A DNA stretch of 64,000 bases, taken from assembly GCF_021206925.1 (NCBI RefSeq), contig NZ_JAJPRF010000002.1, forward strand, positions 372,001 through 436,000, read 5' to 3'. The notes under the pieces are model-generated. The model had not been told where the DNA came from, did no database searches, and saw nothing but the letters and a program-made list of their open reading frames with translations. Below are positions 34,288-43,342 of the stretch, piece by piece; positions within the stretch are counted from its first letter, which is position 1, and the number at the start of each line of letters is the position of its first letter. This DNA comes from Rhodoflexus caldus. GTDB taxonomy: Bacteria > Bacteroidota > Bacteroidia > Cytophagales > Thermoflexibacteraceae. The translations under genes and the position numbers were made by a program.

Positions 34288-37200
34288 ATGATGACATATA
34301 AAAAGCTGAATGACCTTGCAGGCTGGATAATCTTTCTGATAGCAGCCGTTGTATATGGCCTCACGGTTGAAGACACCGCCAGTTTTTGGGACTGCGGCGA
34401 ATTTATTGCCGTTTCTTACAAACTAATGGTACCTCACCCGCCGGGAGCGCCACTTTTCCTGATGCTGGGGCGCGTGTTTTCATTCCTTGCCTTCGGAGAT
34501 AAACTACAAGTAGCATTTTGGATTAACATGCTCTCCGCGCTGAGCAGTGCATTTACCATTTTGTTCATGTTTTGGTCTATCACCTTGTTAGGCCGCAAGC
34601 TGATGGGGCTGCGTCCGACGGACGAACCCACGGGCGTACAAACATTCGGCATATTAGCTGCCGGTGCGGTTGGTTCGTTGGCATACACGTTCTCCGACTC
34701 TTTCTGGTTTTCAGCTGCCGAAGCAGAAGTTTATGCCATGTCATCATTCTTTACGGCAGTCGTATTTTGGGCAATGCTCAAATGGGATACCCTCTCCGAT
34801 GAAGCCGATGAAAACCGCTGGCTCATCCTGATTGCCTACATCATGGGGCTTTCTATCGGAGTGCACTTGCTGAACTTGGTTACTATCCCCGCGCTGGGGC
34901 TCATTTACTACTTCAAAAAATATCCCACACCTACCAATATCGGCATTTTCACCACGCTTGCTGTCAGCCTTTTCATTATCGGCATTGTGATGGTGGGTGT
35001 TATTCCGGGGCTGCCTTCCATTGCCGGAGGTTTTGAAATATTCTTTGTCAATACGCTGGGGCTGCCATTCGGTTCAGGTGCGTTGTTTTTCTTTTTTGCC
35101 ATTATTGGCGCGTTGGTATGGGGTATCCGCTACTCCATCCGCAAGGAAAACGCCCTGCTGAACACCGCGCTGCTTGGTTTTACTTTCATTCTGATAGGCT
35201 ACTCCTCTTACGCACTGGTCATTATCCGCTCAAACTTCAATCCGCCGATTGATGAAAACGACCCGTCGGATGTAATGAGTTTCGTTTCCTACCTGAAACG
35301 CGAACAGTACGGCGACCGCCCGCTGCTCTACGGTCGTACTTTTGTTTCGGAGCGCGAGTCGGTAGAACAGGGCGAACCCATTTACCGCAAAGGGAAAGAC
35401 AAGTACGAGATTTACGACTATAAAATGGAAATCAAGTACAACAAGGAAGTTTTGTTCCCGCGGATGTACAGCAACGGCGAAGACCATCCCGAACTGTACC
35501 GCCAATGGGCAGGTATGCGCCCCGACAAAGACCCTACCCTGTTTGACCATATCTACTACATGATTCGCTATCAAATCGGGCATATGTACTTCCGCTACTT
35601 CCTGTGGAACTTTGCCGGACGCGACGGCGACGAAAAAGAAGCCGGTTGGCTGCTGCCATGGTCGCCCTCCAAAGATTTGCCGGAAGAAGTCGCCAATAAC
35701 AAAGCCCGCGATAACTTCTACATGCTGCCGCTTATTCTGGGCATTGTAGGGCTGTTGTATCAACTGAAAAAAGACGAAAAGAACTTTGCCGTAGTCGGTA
35801 TGCTGTTCATTTTGACAGGCGTTGCTCTGGTAGTGTACATGAACTCTCCGCCTGTTGAACCCCGAGAGCGCGATTATATCTACGTAGGTTCATTCTATGC
35901 CTTTGCCATGTGGATTGGCTTCGGTGTGCTTGCTATTGCCGACGGACTGATGCGCTTCATTAAAAATCCATTGCCTGCCACTGCCATTGCAACCGTTGTT
36001 TCCATGACAGTGCCTACCATCATGGGCGCAAAAGGTTGGGATAACCACGACCGTTCAGGCCGCTACCACTCCGTTGACCAAGCACGCAATATGCTGGCAA
36101 GCTGTGCGCCGAACGCCATTTTATTCACAGGCGGCGACAATGACACTTTCCCGCTGTGGTACGTTCAAGAGGTGGAAGGTTTCCGTACCGATGTGCGGGT
36201 AATCGTACTCAGCTACTTCAACACCGATTGGTACATTGAGCAAATGCGCCGCAAGGTTTACGAATCGGACGCTCTGCCGTTCAGTTTAACCTACGATAAC
36301 TACAAAAGCGGTGTAAACGATTTTGTGCCTTATGTAGAAAATCCCGCGCTCAAAGCCAATGCCATCAACCTGAAAAGTTATTTGCAATTGGTAAAAGAAA
36401 ATAATCCTGCCATTCAAGTAGCCTTGCAGGGTGGCGGCTCTACGGCTGCACTGCCTGCCAAAAAAATGTATATAGATGTGGACAGTGCCGCCATTGCCCA
36501 AAAGCCGTGGATTCCGAAAGGCAAAGCCGACAAAGTAGTAAAACGCATGGAGTTCAGCCTGCGCAACGGTGCGGGAGCACTCTACAAAGGCGATTTGATG
36601 CTGCTTGACCTGATTGTCAGCAATAACTGGGAGCGCCCGATTTACTTCAACAACACCTCTGCCAACACCATTGCTTTGGAACTGCGCGAATGGCTGCAAA
36701 TGGAAGGCCTCACCTACCGCCTCATGCCTCTGCGTGCCAATAACCGCGGCGATGTGGGCGAAGTGAACAAAGAGGTGATGTACGAAAACATGAAGAAATT
36801 CCAGTTCCGCGGCTTTGATAACGAAAAAGTCTATCACGACGAAGAATACAGAAAGTTTGCGGCCAATACACGCAATGCCTTCTATCGTCTGGCGCTGCAA
36901 TTCTATCTGGACAAGGAAAACGACAAAGCCAAGGAAGTGCTGGACAACAGCCTGCGCCTCATACCGGACAAGAGTATTCCTTACGACTACTATATCCCGC
37001 GCTACATCAAACTGTATTATGCGCTCAAAGAGTATGACAAAGGCAACCAACTGGCAGAATTGGTCGGCAAACGTGCCAAAGACAATCTGGCATACATTGT
37101 CCGCTACGACTTGGACGATTTCCAGAACTCATCGCTGAAAGACCGCAGCATGATTATGATTAACCAACTGCGCGACCTTTACGCTGAATCAGCCGAGCGT

Positions 37201-37359
37201 GAGAAAAATATTGCCGAAAACTTCGCCGCTGCCAACGACAGTTCTATTACCCAAGCCGATATTGACAAAGCAAAGGAACGTCAGGCATTTTTCAATAAGA
37301 AGTTTGAAGAATACGAAAAAATCTTCAATGACTATTACGACCGTCTGTATGGCAAGTAG
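34288..37359 (+). CDS. DUF2723/GT117 membrane glycosyltransferase-like protein with TPR tail
   Basis: The protein has 1023 aa. The N-terminal half has about a dozen transmembrane helices with the DUF2723 signature VEDTASFWDCGEFIAVSYKL followed by VPHPPGAPLFLMLGR. Such proteins (GT117) are lipid-linked-sugar glycosyltransferases probably involved in protein O-glycosylation at the membrane. The region 590-650 has the second conserved block GAKGWDNHDRSGRYH and LFTGGDNDTFPLWYVQEV. The C-terminal about 170 residues look like TPR repeats. Common in Bacteroidota. Ended by a terminator. Confidence 0.92.
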   Translation: MMTYKKLNDLAGWIIFLIAAVVYGLTVEDTASFWDCGEFIAVSYKLMVPHPPGAPLFLMLGRVFSFLAFGDKLQVAFWINMLSALSSAFTILFMFWSITLLGRKLMGLRPTDEPTGVQTFGILAAGAVGSLAYTFSDSFWFSAAEAEVYAMSSFFTAVVFWAMLKWDTLSDEADENRWLILIAYIMGLSIGVHLLNLVTIPALGLIYYFKKYPTPTNIGIFTTLAVSLFIIGIVMVGVIPGLPSIAGGFEIFFVNTLGLPFGSGALFFFFAIIGALVWGIRYSIRKENALLNTALLGFTFILIGYSSYALVIIRSNFNPPIDENDPSDVMSFVSYLKREQYGDRPLLYGRTFVSERESVEQGEPIYRKGKDKYEIYDYKMEIKYNKEVLFPRMYSNGEDHPELYRQWAGMRPDKDPTLFDHIYYMIRYQIGHMYFRYFLWNFAGRDGDEKEAGWLLPWSPSKDLPEEVANNKARDNFYMLPLILGIVGLLYQLKKDEKNFAVVGMLFILTGVALVVYMNSPPVEPRERDYIYVGSFYAFAMWIGFGVLAIADGLMRFIKNPLPATAIATVVSMTVPTIMGAKGWDNHDRSGRYHSVDQARNMLASCAPNAILFTGGDNDTFPLWYVQEVEGFRTDVRVIVLSYFNTDWYIEQMRRKVYESDALPFSLTYDNYKSGVNDFVPYVENPALKANAINLKSYLQLVKENNPAIQVALQGGGSTAALPAKKMYIDVDSAAIAQKPWIPKGKADKVVKRMEFSLRNGAGALYKGDLMLLDLIVSNNWERPIYFNNTSANTIALELREWLQMEGLTYRLMPLRANNRGDVGEVNKEVMYENMKKFQFRGFDNEKVYHDEEYRKFAANTRNAFYRLALQFYLDKENDKAKEVLDNSLRLIPDKSIPYDYYIPRYIKLYYALKEYDKGNQLAELVGKRAKDNLAYIVRYDLDDFQNSSLKDRSMIMINQLRDLYAESAEREKNIAENFAAANDSSITQADIDKAKERQAFFNKKFEEYEKIFNDYYDRLYGK

Positions 37360-37405
37360 TCGGAGAAAAAACAGCCCGCATCTCTGCCATAGAATGTGCA
37401 AAAGC

Positions 37406-37440
37406 AAAATCCCGACAGGTGTAACGCCCGTCGGGATTTT
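37406..37440. terminator. Bidirectional intrinsic terminator
   Basis: aaaatcccgac (37406-37416) and gtcgggatttt (37430-37440) form a perfect 11-bp stem between two convergent genes. Confidence 0.88.
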
Positions 37441-37528
37441 TAGTATTGCTGCAATGAGTTTGAGCGGCCTAGCAAATTACCTTGTCAGCAAATTTGGATA
37501 AGAGCAATTTCAGTTGCTCCACGCAAAA

Positions 37529-38854
37529 TTAATGCACCTCAAATACCAACTCCGGCTCGGTTACTTCCATGTAGCCATTGTCGTTAATGTGAGTCATCTG
37601 TACGGCTTTCAATTCTCCGATAAGCAGCGGGTCATACTTGGCCGCCACCCGCACGTAGTTTTCCGTAAAGCCGTGCATCATACCGTCCTCTATATCATTT
37701 TCAAACAATACAACTGCCTGTTTGCCAATATTTTGCTCATAAAAATGACGGCGTTTTTTATCGGAAAGGATGTGCAACATTCGCGAACGCTCGGCACGCA
37801 CCTTTTCCGATACTCGCCCTTGCATCGTAGCAGCGGGTGTATTCACACGCTCCGAATAGGTGAATACGTGCAGGTAAGAAACATCCAACTCATTGAGGAA
37901 TCGGTAAGTATCCAGAAAATCTTCATCCGTTTCACCGGGAAAGCCGACAATGACATCTACGCCAATGCAACAGTCAGGCATCAACTCCTTAATTTTAGTT
38001 ACGCGGTCGGCATAGAGTTCGCGGCGATAGCGACGGCGCATTAGCCCCAGTATTTTGTTACTGCCCGACTGCAACGGGATATGAAAGTGCGGCACAAATT
38101 TTTTGGATTGTGCTACAAAAGAGATGATTTCATCGGAAAGCAAGTTGGGCTCAATGGAAGAAATTCGGAATCGGTCGATGCCTTCCACCTCATCCAAACG
38201 TCGAATCAGGTCAATAAATCGGTATTGACGTTCACCGTTGATAAGGCCGTAATCGCCCGTGTTTACGCCGGTCAGCACAATTTCGCGCACTTCGCCCGAT
38301 TCGGCAATTTCGCGGGCTTTTGCCAAAATATTTTCGGGCGTATCGCTGCGGCTTGCACCGCGAGCCAATGGAATGGTACAAAACGAACAACTGTAATCGC
38401 AACCGTCCTGCACTTTCAGGAATGTGCGGGTGCGGTCGCCGTAAGAATAGGCAGCATTAAAGTGCTCATTGGCGCGATGAACCTCTCCCGCAAAAATCTG
38501 CGGCGTTTCAGGGCGCACAAAGCCATCGAGCAGGTCGAGTAGGCGAAATTTTTCTGCCGCACCAAGTACAGCATCCACACCGGGAATTTCGGCAATTTCA
38601 CGCGGTTTAAGTTGTGCATAGCAACCAATAATGGCCACATAACCTTCCGGTGAAATCTTACGGGCTTCCTTTACTATTTTCCGACATTTTTTATCAGCAT
38701 TTTCAGTAACAGAGCAAGTGTTGATAATAAAAATATCAGGAGTTTCGGTAAAATCTACTTTTGAATAGCCGCGCTGCTCAAACAAACGGGCAATCGTGGA
38801 AGTTTCCGAGTAATTCAATTTGCATCCCAGCGTGTAGAAAGCCACCTTTTTCAT
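37529..38854 (-). CDS. mtaB: tRNA t6A37 methylthiotransferase MtaB
   Basis: This radical SAM enzyme adds a methylthio group to N6-threonylcarbamoyladenosine at position 37. It has the UPF0004 N-terminal domain (FYTLGCKLNYSETS, IINTCSVTENADKKC, IIGCYAQLKP), the radical SAM cluster CDYSCSFCTIPLARG, and a C-terminal TRAM-like segment. GCKLNYSE distinguishes MtaB from MiaB and RimO. Start set at ATG 38854 (441 aa); the open frame continues upstream into the greA leader region. Confidence 0.93.
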   Translation of the reverse strand: MKKVAFYTLGCKLNYSETSTIARLFEQRGYSKVDFTETPDIFIINTCSVTENADKKCRKIVKEARKISPEGYVAIIGCYAQLKPREIAEIPGVDAVLGAAEKFRLLDLLDGFVRPETPQIFAGEVHRANEHFNAAYSYGDRTRTFLKVQDGCDYSCSFCTIPLARGASRSDTPENILAKAREIAESGEVREIVLTGVNTGDYGLINGERQYRFIDLIRRLDEVEGIDRFRISSIEPNLLSDEIISFVAQSKKFVPHFHIPLQSGSNKILGLMRRRYRRELYADRVTKIKELMPDCCIGVDVIVGFPGETDEDFLDTYRFLNELDVSYLHVFTYSERVNTPAATMQGRVSEKVRAERSRMLHILSDKKRRHFYEQNIGKQAVVLFENDIEDGMMHGFTENYVRVAAKYDPLLIGELKAVQMTHINDNGYMEVTEPELVFEVH

Positions 38855-38878
38855 GTTGCAAATTTCGGTAATAATTTG

Positions 38879-38886
38879 TAGTTTTG
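38879..38886 (+). promoter_or_regulatory. Promoter of greA (TAGTTTTG)
   Basis: TAGTTTTG fits TAnnTTTG and has TTG at 38856-38858, 20 bases upstream, as a -33 element. Transcription would start near 38893, giving an 88-nt leader. Confidence 0.55.
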
Positions 38887-38899
38887 CATAAATCAGTTC

Positions 38900-38943
38900 A
38901 ATAATAACGGTTTCCGCGAGCGGCAGGCCGTTATTATTTTTTT
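38900..38943 (+). terminator. Terminator-like hairpin in the greA leader
   Basis: aataataacgg (38900-38910) and ccgttattatt (38928-38938) form a perfect 11-bp stem with an inner ccg-cgag-cgg mini-stem, followed by a run of Ts to 38943. It lies between divergent mtaB and greA, so no upstream gene needs it as a terminator. It would stop transcription about 50 nt after the greA promoter. Confidence 0.65.
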
Positions 38944-38980
38944 CTATTGATGTGTGTTTAACAACTAATTGAGTAAGGAC

Positions 38981-39448
38981 ATGCCAACGTATTACACTGC
39001 CGAAGGCTTGCAAAAGCTGAAGGACGAATTGCATGAATTGCGCACCAAAGGGCGTGCGGAAATTGCCCGCCAAATAGCAGAAGCGCGGGACAAAGGAGAT
39101 TTGAGCGAAAATGCCGAATATGATGCAGCAAAAGATGCTCAGGGCTTGCTGGAATTGAAAATATCAAAACTGGAAGAATTGGTAGCACAAGCACGTGTTG
39201 TGGACGAATCTATGATTGACACCTCGAAAGTTTCCATTTTATCGAAGGTGAAAATCCGCAACAAGGCCAACGGTCAGCAGGTAGAATACATGCTTGTAGC
39301 CGAAGAAGAAGCAGACCTGAAACAGGGCAAAATATCGGTAAAATCGCCCATTGGACAAGGTTTGCTTGGCAAAAAGCAAGGTGAATTGGCAGAAATTACA
39401 ACGCCTCGCGGTAAAATGGAGTTTGAAATTCTTGAAATCAGCCGCTAA
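38981..39448 (+). CDS. greA: Transcription elongation factor GreA
   Basis: It stimulates transcript cleavage by backtracked RNA polymerase. 155 aa: N-terminal coiled coil (YTAEGLQKLKDELHELRTKG) with the conserved tip ARDKGDLSENAEYDAAKD carrying the acidic residues, and the C-terminal FKBP-like domain (ISVKSPIGQGLLGKKQGE). Start ATG 38981; a TTG at 38969 also lies in frame. Confidence 0.96.
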   Translation: MPTYYTAEGLQKLKDELHELRTKGRAEIARQIAEARDKGDLSENAEYDAAKDAQGLLELKISKLEELVAQARVVDESMIDTSKVSILSKVKIRNKANGQQVEYMLVAEEEADLKQGKISVKSPIGQGLLGKKQGELAEITTPRGKMEFEILEISR

Positions 39449-39450
39449 AA

Positions 39451-40026
39451 GTGAACAGCCTGATTAAATACTTCTTTCGGGGGCTGCTGTTGGTCGTACC
39501 TATTGTGCTGACAGTAGCCACCCTTGTTTTTATTTTTAACTGGCTGGATGGCATGTTGCCCTTGCGTATCCGCGGGCTGGGTTTCTTCATCATTGTTTTT
39601 GGAATTACCTTTCTGGGACTGCTGACTTCCAAACTCAAACTGCTGCAACCCTTGGTGCGATGGTTTGAAGATACCCTCTCCGACTTGCCGGTTGTAGGTT
39701 TATTATACAGTTCCTTTAAGGAGCTGGTATCGGGCATTGTGGGCGAACAACAAAAGTTTACCCATCCGGTAATGGTGCGCTTAAATGCTGAAAATGAGGT
39801 GTTTCGCATTGGCTTTATTACGCAGCACGACCTAACGCATGTAGGAATAGACGACTTGGTAGCCGTATTTTTTCCACATTCCTACAATATTTCCGGCAAC
39901 CTCTACTTGGTACCGCGTAAAAATATTCAACCATTGCCTACACAAGGCGCAGAAACGATGCGCTTTCTCATGTCGGGTGGAGTCGTAGAACTGAACCATA
40001 AAGATACGGAACAGACAGACGCTTAA
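39451..40026 (+). CDS. DUF502 membrane protein
   Basis: The protein has 191 aa with two transmembrane helices (about 5-29, 43-60). Family marks are GLLLVVPIVLTVATLVFIFN and LPVVGLLYSSFKELV, then a soluble part with NISGNLYLVPRKNI. Function unknown. GTG start, only two bases after the greA stop, so in the greA unit. Confidence 0.9.
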   Translation: MNSLIKYFFRGLLLVVPIVLTVATLVFIFNWLDGMLPLRIRGLGFFIIVFGITFLGLLTSKLKLLQPLVRWFEDTLSDLPVVGLLYSSFKELVSGIVGEQQKFTHPVMVRLNAENEVFRIGFITQHDLTHVGIDDLVAVFFPHSYNISGNLYLVPRKNIQPLPTQGAETMRFLMSGGVVELNHKDTEQTDA

Positions 40027-40032
40027 CACCGT

Positions 40033-40728
40033 ATGAACAGCGACTTTACACCTATTAAGCATTGGGCAGAAGACGACCGCCCGCGCGAGAAATTACTCCA
40101 CAAAGGACGCGCAGCACTTTCCGATGCAGAATTAATTGCTATTTTACTGGGTACGGGAACAACCTCGCTTTCGGCCGTAGATTTAGCCAAGCAAATACTA
40201 TCCGCTGCTGACAATAATTTATACAATTTGGCGCGGTTTTCCATTAAAGACCTGCAAAAATTCAAAGGCATTGGCGAAGCAAAGGCAATAACCATTGCCG
40301 CTGCGCTGGAATTGGGCAGACGGCGCAAAGAAACCGAAGTTCCCAAGCGGGTACGCATCCGCTCCTCGCGCGATTGCTACGAAGCTATCCGACCGCATTT
40401 GGCTGATATTCAGCATGAAGAGTTTTGGATACTCCTGCTCAGTCGTGCCAATGAAATTATGCAAAAAGTCAATATCAGCAGCGGTGGCGTATCAGGCACT
40501 GTCGTTGACCCGAAAATCATCTTTAAAACAGCACTTGAACACACGGCAAGCGGGCTCATACTGGTGCATAACCATCCCTCGGGCAATTTAACCCCCAGCC
40601 AAGCCGATATTGACCTGACCGCAAAACTAATCGCCGCCGGAAAAGTGCTGGAAATAACGGTTCTTGACCACTTGATTTATACCGACAACGGCTATTTCAG
40701 TTTTATGGACGAGGGGATGATGCACTGA
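40033..40728 (+). CDS. radC: RadC family protein (JAB/MPN domain)
   Basis: The protein has 231 aa. The N-terminal HhH region (AILLGTGTTS, FKGIGEAKAITIAAALELG) and the C-terminal JAMM-type metal motif HNHPSGNLTPSQADID are both intact. The role in DNA repair is unproven in this family. It follows DUF502 with a 6-bp gap and abuts the stop of the convergent phosphorylase gene. Confidence 0.94.
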   Translation: MNSDFTPIKHWAEDDRPREKLLHKGRAALSDAELIAILLGTGTTSLSAVDLAKQILSAADNNLYNLARFSIKDLQKFKGIGEAKAITIAAALELGRRRKETEVPKRVRIRSSRDCYEAIRPHLADIQHEEFWILLLSRANEIMQKVNISSGGVSGTVVDPKIIFKTALEHTASGLILVHNHPSGNLTPSQADIDLTAKLIAAGKVLEITVLDHLIYTDNGYFSFMDEGMMH

Positions 40729-41547
40729 TTAAACCGTTTCCCACAACATACCCACTATCAGGCGTTCCAATTGAGGCTCCGCATTGCGAGCGGCAGCCAG
40801 CACGTCTTCCAAAGTTATTTTTTGTATTTTTCCGGGGCTACACAGGTCTGTAATCACAGAAACGGCAAATACGGGCAAGTGCATATGGCGTGCCGCAATC
40901 ACTTCGGGGACAGTGGACATACCGACAGCATCTGCCCCTATGATGCTCAACATGCGGTATTCGGCAGGTGTTTCCAAGTTAGGCCCCGGCACGCTTGCAT
41001 AAACACCTTTTTGCAGTTTAATGCCTTCTCTTGCCGCAATTTTTTCGGCCAGTGCAATCAGTTGCGGGTCATAGGCCTCGCTCATATCGGGAAAACGTTC
41101 GCCTAAAGCCGGAATATTGGTGCCTCGCAGCGGATTATCGGGCTGCAAGTTGATGTGGTCGCTGATGAGCATGAGGTCGCTCAGGGCAAAGTCGGGATGT
41201 AAACCTCCGGCCGCATTGGATACAAACAACTGCCTGATTCCCAGTAGCTTCATTACGCGAACGGGAAAAACAACCTGTTGCATGGTGTAGCCCTCGTAGT
41301 AGTGCAACCGCCCTTGCATCATCACGACGGGATGCCCTGCAATTGTGCCGAACAACAGCCGCCCGGGATGTCCTTCCACCGTAGAAATCGGAAAATGAGG
41401 AATTTGTGTATAACTGATGCTGTGCTCAATACGCATGGCCTGCGCCAAACCGCTTAAACCCGTGCCGCTGATAATGCCTGTGGTGCAAGGCGCATCGGTA
41501 ATGCTGCGGATGTAGCCTGCTGCTTCTTCAATTTGCTGAAATGTCAT
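40729..41547 (-). CDS. Purine nucleoside phosphorylase (PNP-I)
   Basis: It cleaves purine nucleosides with phosphate for base salvage. 272 aa with GIISGTGLSGLAQAM, the phosphate site GRLHYYEGY, SNAAGGLHPDFALSDLMLI, GPNLETPAEYRML and GADAVGMSTVPEVIAARH. It is of the trimeric PunA type. Convergent with radC. Confidence 0.95.
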   Translation of the reverse strand: MTFQQIEEAAGYIRSITDAPCTTGIISGTGLSGLAQAMRIEHSISYTQIPHFPISTVEGHPGRLLFGTIAGHPVVMMQGRLHYYEGYTMQQVVFPVRVMKLLGIRQLFVSNAAGGLHPDFALSDLMLISDHINLQPDNPLRGTNIPALGERFPDMSEAYDPQLIALAEKIAAREGIKLQKGVYASVPGPNLETPAEYRMLSIIGADAVGMSTVPEVIAARHMHLPVFAVSVITDLCSPGKIQKITLEDVLAAARNAEPQLERLIVGMLWETV

Positions 41548-41588
41548 GTGGTTTTGTGTATTTTTGTGCGATTTGTCGCCTGCTTCCC

Positions 41589-42848
41589 ATGAAAAAAATT
41601 TTGTTCAACAATATTACGATAATTGATGAAAACTCAACTTTTCATCGCCAAAAAACCAATGTACTGATTGCCAACGGAGATATTGCGGCCATAGGCAGTT
41701 CGGTAGAAGCAGGCGATGCGGAAGTGATAGCCGCCGAAGGGCTGATGGTTTCTCCGGGCTGGGTAGATATGCGCAGCCTGAGCGGGCAACCCGGCTACGA
41801 ACACCGCGAAGCGCTGCAAAGCCTTGCGGCAGTAGCGGCAGCCGGTGGCTTTACCGATGTGGCGCTGCTGCCCAATACCAACCCCGTTATGCAAACGGCT
41901 GATGCAGTGGCTGCCGTCAAAAACTTTCGCAGCGAGTTTCCTGTTGCATTTCACCCCATTGCCGCTGCCTCTGTGGATGCCAAAGGCGAAGAAATGAGCG
42001 AATTGATCGATTTGCACCATGCAGGTGCTGTTGCATTTTCCGACGGCATCTATACCACTTACAAAACAAGCCTGATAATCAAGATTTTACTGTATATCAA
42101 ACAGTTTGACGGATTGTTTATCAATGTGCCCAATGAAAAAAGTCTGGCAGAGTACGGGCAAATGCACGAGGGTGTGCAAAGTACTTTGCTCGGATTGAAA
42201 GGTATCCCCCATTTGGCAGAGGAAATGGGCATCCATCAACTCCTGCAACTGCTGAATTATACAGGTGGAAAATTGCACTTTTCCTGTATCAGTTCTGCGG
42301 AAGGCGTAAACCTTGTTCGCCAAGCCAAAGCACAAGGTTTTGCCGTTACGGCCGATGTAGCCAGCTACCATTTGGCATTTACTGATGAAGACCTGCATGG
42401 TTTTGATACCAACTTAAAGGTAATGCCGCCGCTGCGAACGGCCGCCGACCGCGCTGCGCTCATAGAAGGACTGGCAGACGGTACAATAGATGCACTCGTG
42501 GCTAACCACTTGCCGTTGGATACCGAAGCCAAGGCGCTTGAATTTGACCTTGCCGACTTTGGTATGATTAATTTGCAAACAAGTTTTGCCGTGGCTAATA
42601 CTTTCGGCAAATTTTCGCCGGAAAAAATAGTGGAACTGCTGGCAGTTAATCCCCGCCGCATTTTAGGGCTTCCTCCAATGGCCATACAACCCAACGTCCC
42701 TGCGCATCTGACCATTTTTCACCCATCGGAAACGTGGACGTTTGACCAAAGTACCAACCGCTCGCTGTCGGCCAACTCTCCGTTTTTCGGGCAAACCTTC
42801 ATCGGCCGCGTGTATGGAACGGTAAGAGACGGCAAATGGCACCAATAA
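41589..42848 (+). CDS. Dihydroorotase-like protein lacking zinc ligands
   Basis: The protein has 419 aa from ATG 41589 and clearly has the amidohydrolase fold of PyrC, with GWVDMRS...GQPGYEHREALQSL, GGFTDVALLPNTNPV and LKVMPPLRTAADR. The N-terminal HxH zinc ligands are replaced (DMRSLSGQPG instead of a DxHxH-type motif), and a later DHxP is NHLP. It is therefore probably not a catalytic dihydroorotase. Many Bacteroidota have such a degenerate paralogue, which may be a structural partner of PyrB, as in Pseudomonas. No pyrB is nearby. Confidence 0.88.
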   Translation: MKKILFNNITIIDENSTFHRQKTNVLIANGDIAAIGSSVEAGDAEVIAAEGLMVSPGWVDMRSLSGQPGYEHREALQSLAAVAAAGGFTDVALLPNTNPVMQTADAVAAVKNFRSEFPVAFHPIAAASVDAKGEEMSELIDLHHAGAVAFSDGIYTTYKTSLIIKILLYIKQFDGLFINVPNEKSLAEYGQMHEGVQSTLLGLKGIPHLAEEMGIHQLLQLLNYTGGKLHFSCISSAEGVNLVRQAKAQGFAVTADVASYHLAFTDEDLHGFDTNLKVMPPLRTAADRAALIEGLADGTIDALVANHLPLDTEAKALEFDLADFGMINLQTSFAVANTFGKFSPEKIVELLAVNPRRILGLPPMAIQPNVPAHLTIFHPSETWTFDQSTNRSLSANSPFFGQTFIGRVYGTVRDGKWHQ

Positions 42849-43076
42849 GCGCACACGCGGGAATAATCGTTTTTTTTGATTATAGGCAGAATTTGAAAAC
42901 CTACTGTTGAATAATTTTACACATGCCGCTAATTTCAGGCGGATGGCTTGATTTTTTTCAGATACTCCAACTAAGTGAGTGAGCAAATTAGAACGTACTA
43001 CATTGCTTGACGTTTAATCCACCACAAGAATACAAATACACAAGATTTTGTGTTCTTGTGCGTTTGTGGTAAATAT

Positions 43077-43232
43077 AGGTATGTGCGCAAAATTGACCAC
43101 TTACTTAATATCACAGGCTTCATAAAAATTGCTGTTGCGGGTGGTTATCGCATGGTGAACGGGGTTGCCGTAGATGGGTATAACAACTCTGATTTCAGTA
43201 GCCCGACAGCTTCCGTGTCGTTTAAATTTTAA
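43077..43232 (+). pseudogene. C-terminal fragment of an outer-membrane beta-barrel protein
   Basis: The last reading-frame segment encodes LLNITGFIKIAVAGGYRMVN, then GVAVDGYNNSDFSSPTASVSFKF and a stop. The pattern (a Tyr-Arg strand, a Gly-Asn-Asn-Ser-Asp loop and a final aromatic Phe) matches the C-terminal end of Bacteroidota outer-membrane proteins of about 170-220 aa. The rest of the gene is absent upstream and there is no plausible start for so short a barrel. Left boundary approximate. Confidence 0.45.
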
Positions 43233-43284
43233 ATTTGGCCTCTTCGGACAGCGTATCAAACAGTAAGAACCGATTACACCTCAT

Positions 43285-43317
43285 CAAAAAAGCCACCCCG
43301 CAGGATGGCTTTTTTTT
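43285..43317 (-). terminator. Intrinsic terminator after the Met-rich repeat gene
   Basis: agccaccc and ggatggct (about 43291-43298 and 43303-43310) form a stem with one mismatch, with A-runs on the left that read as Ts on the minus strand. It terminates the gene ending at 43343. Confidence 0.6.
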
Positions 43318-43342
43318 GATGTATGTACTGTGTATGAATGAC

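Larger units (their letters stand above)
42849..43342. other. Gene-poor stretch (494 bp)
   Basis: No intact gene is visible. It contains AT-rich spacer, the C-terminal remnant described separately (43077-43232) and a terminator at its right end (43285-43317). No tRNA fold or repeat family was recognised. Confidence 0.7.

Noticed and set aside
36286-37050. 254-aa minus-strand open frame opposite the DUF2723 gene
   Set aside because: It lies entirely inside a well-supported gene on the other strand, has no family signature and a composition typical of a shadow frame.
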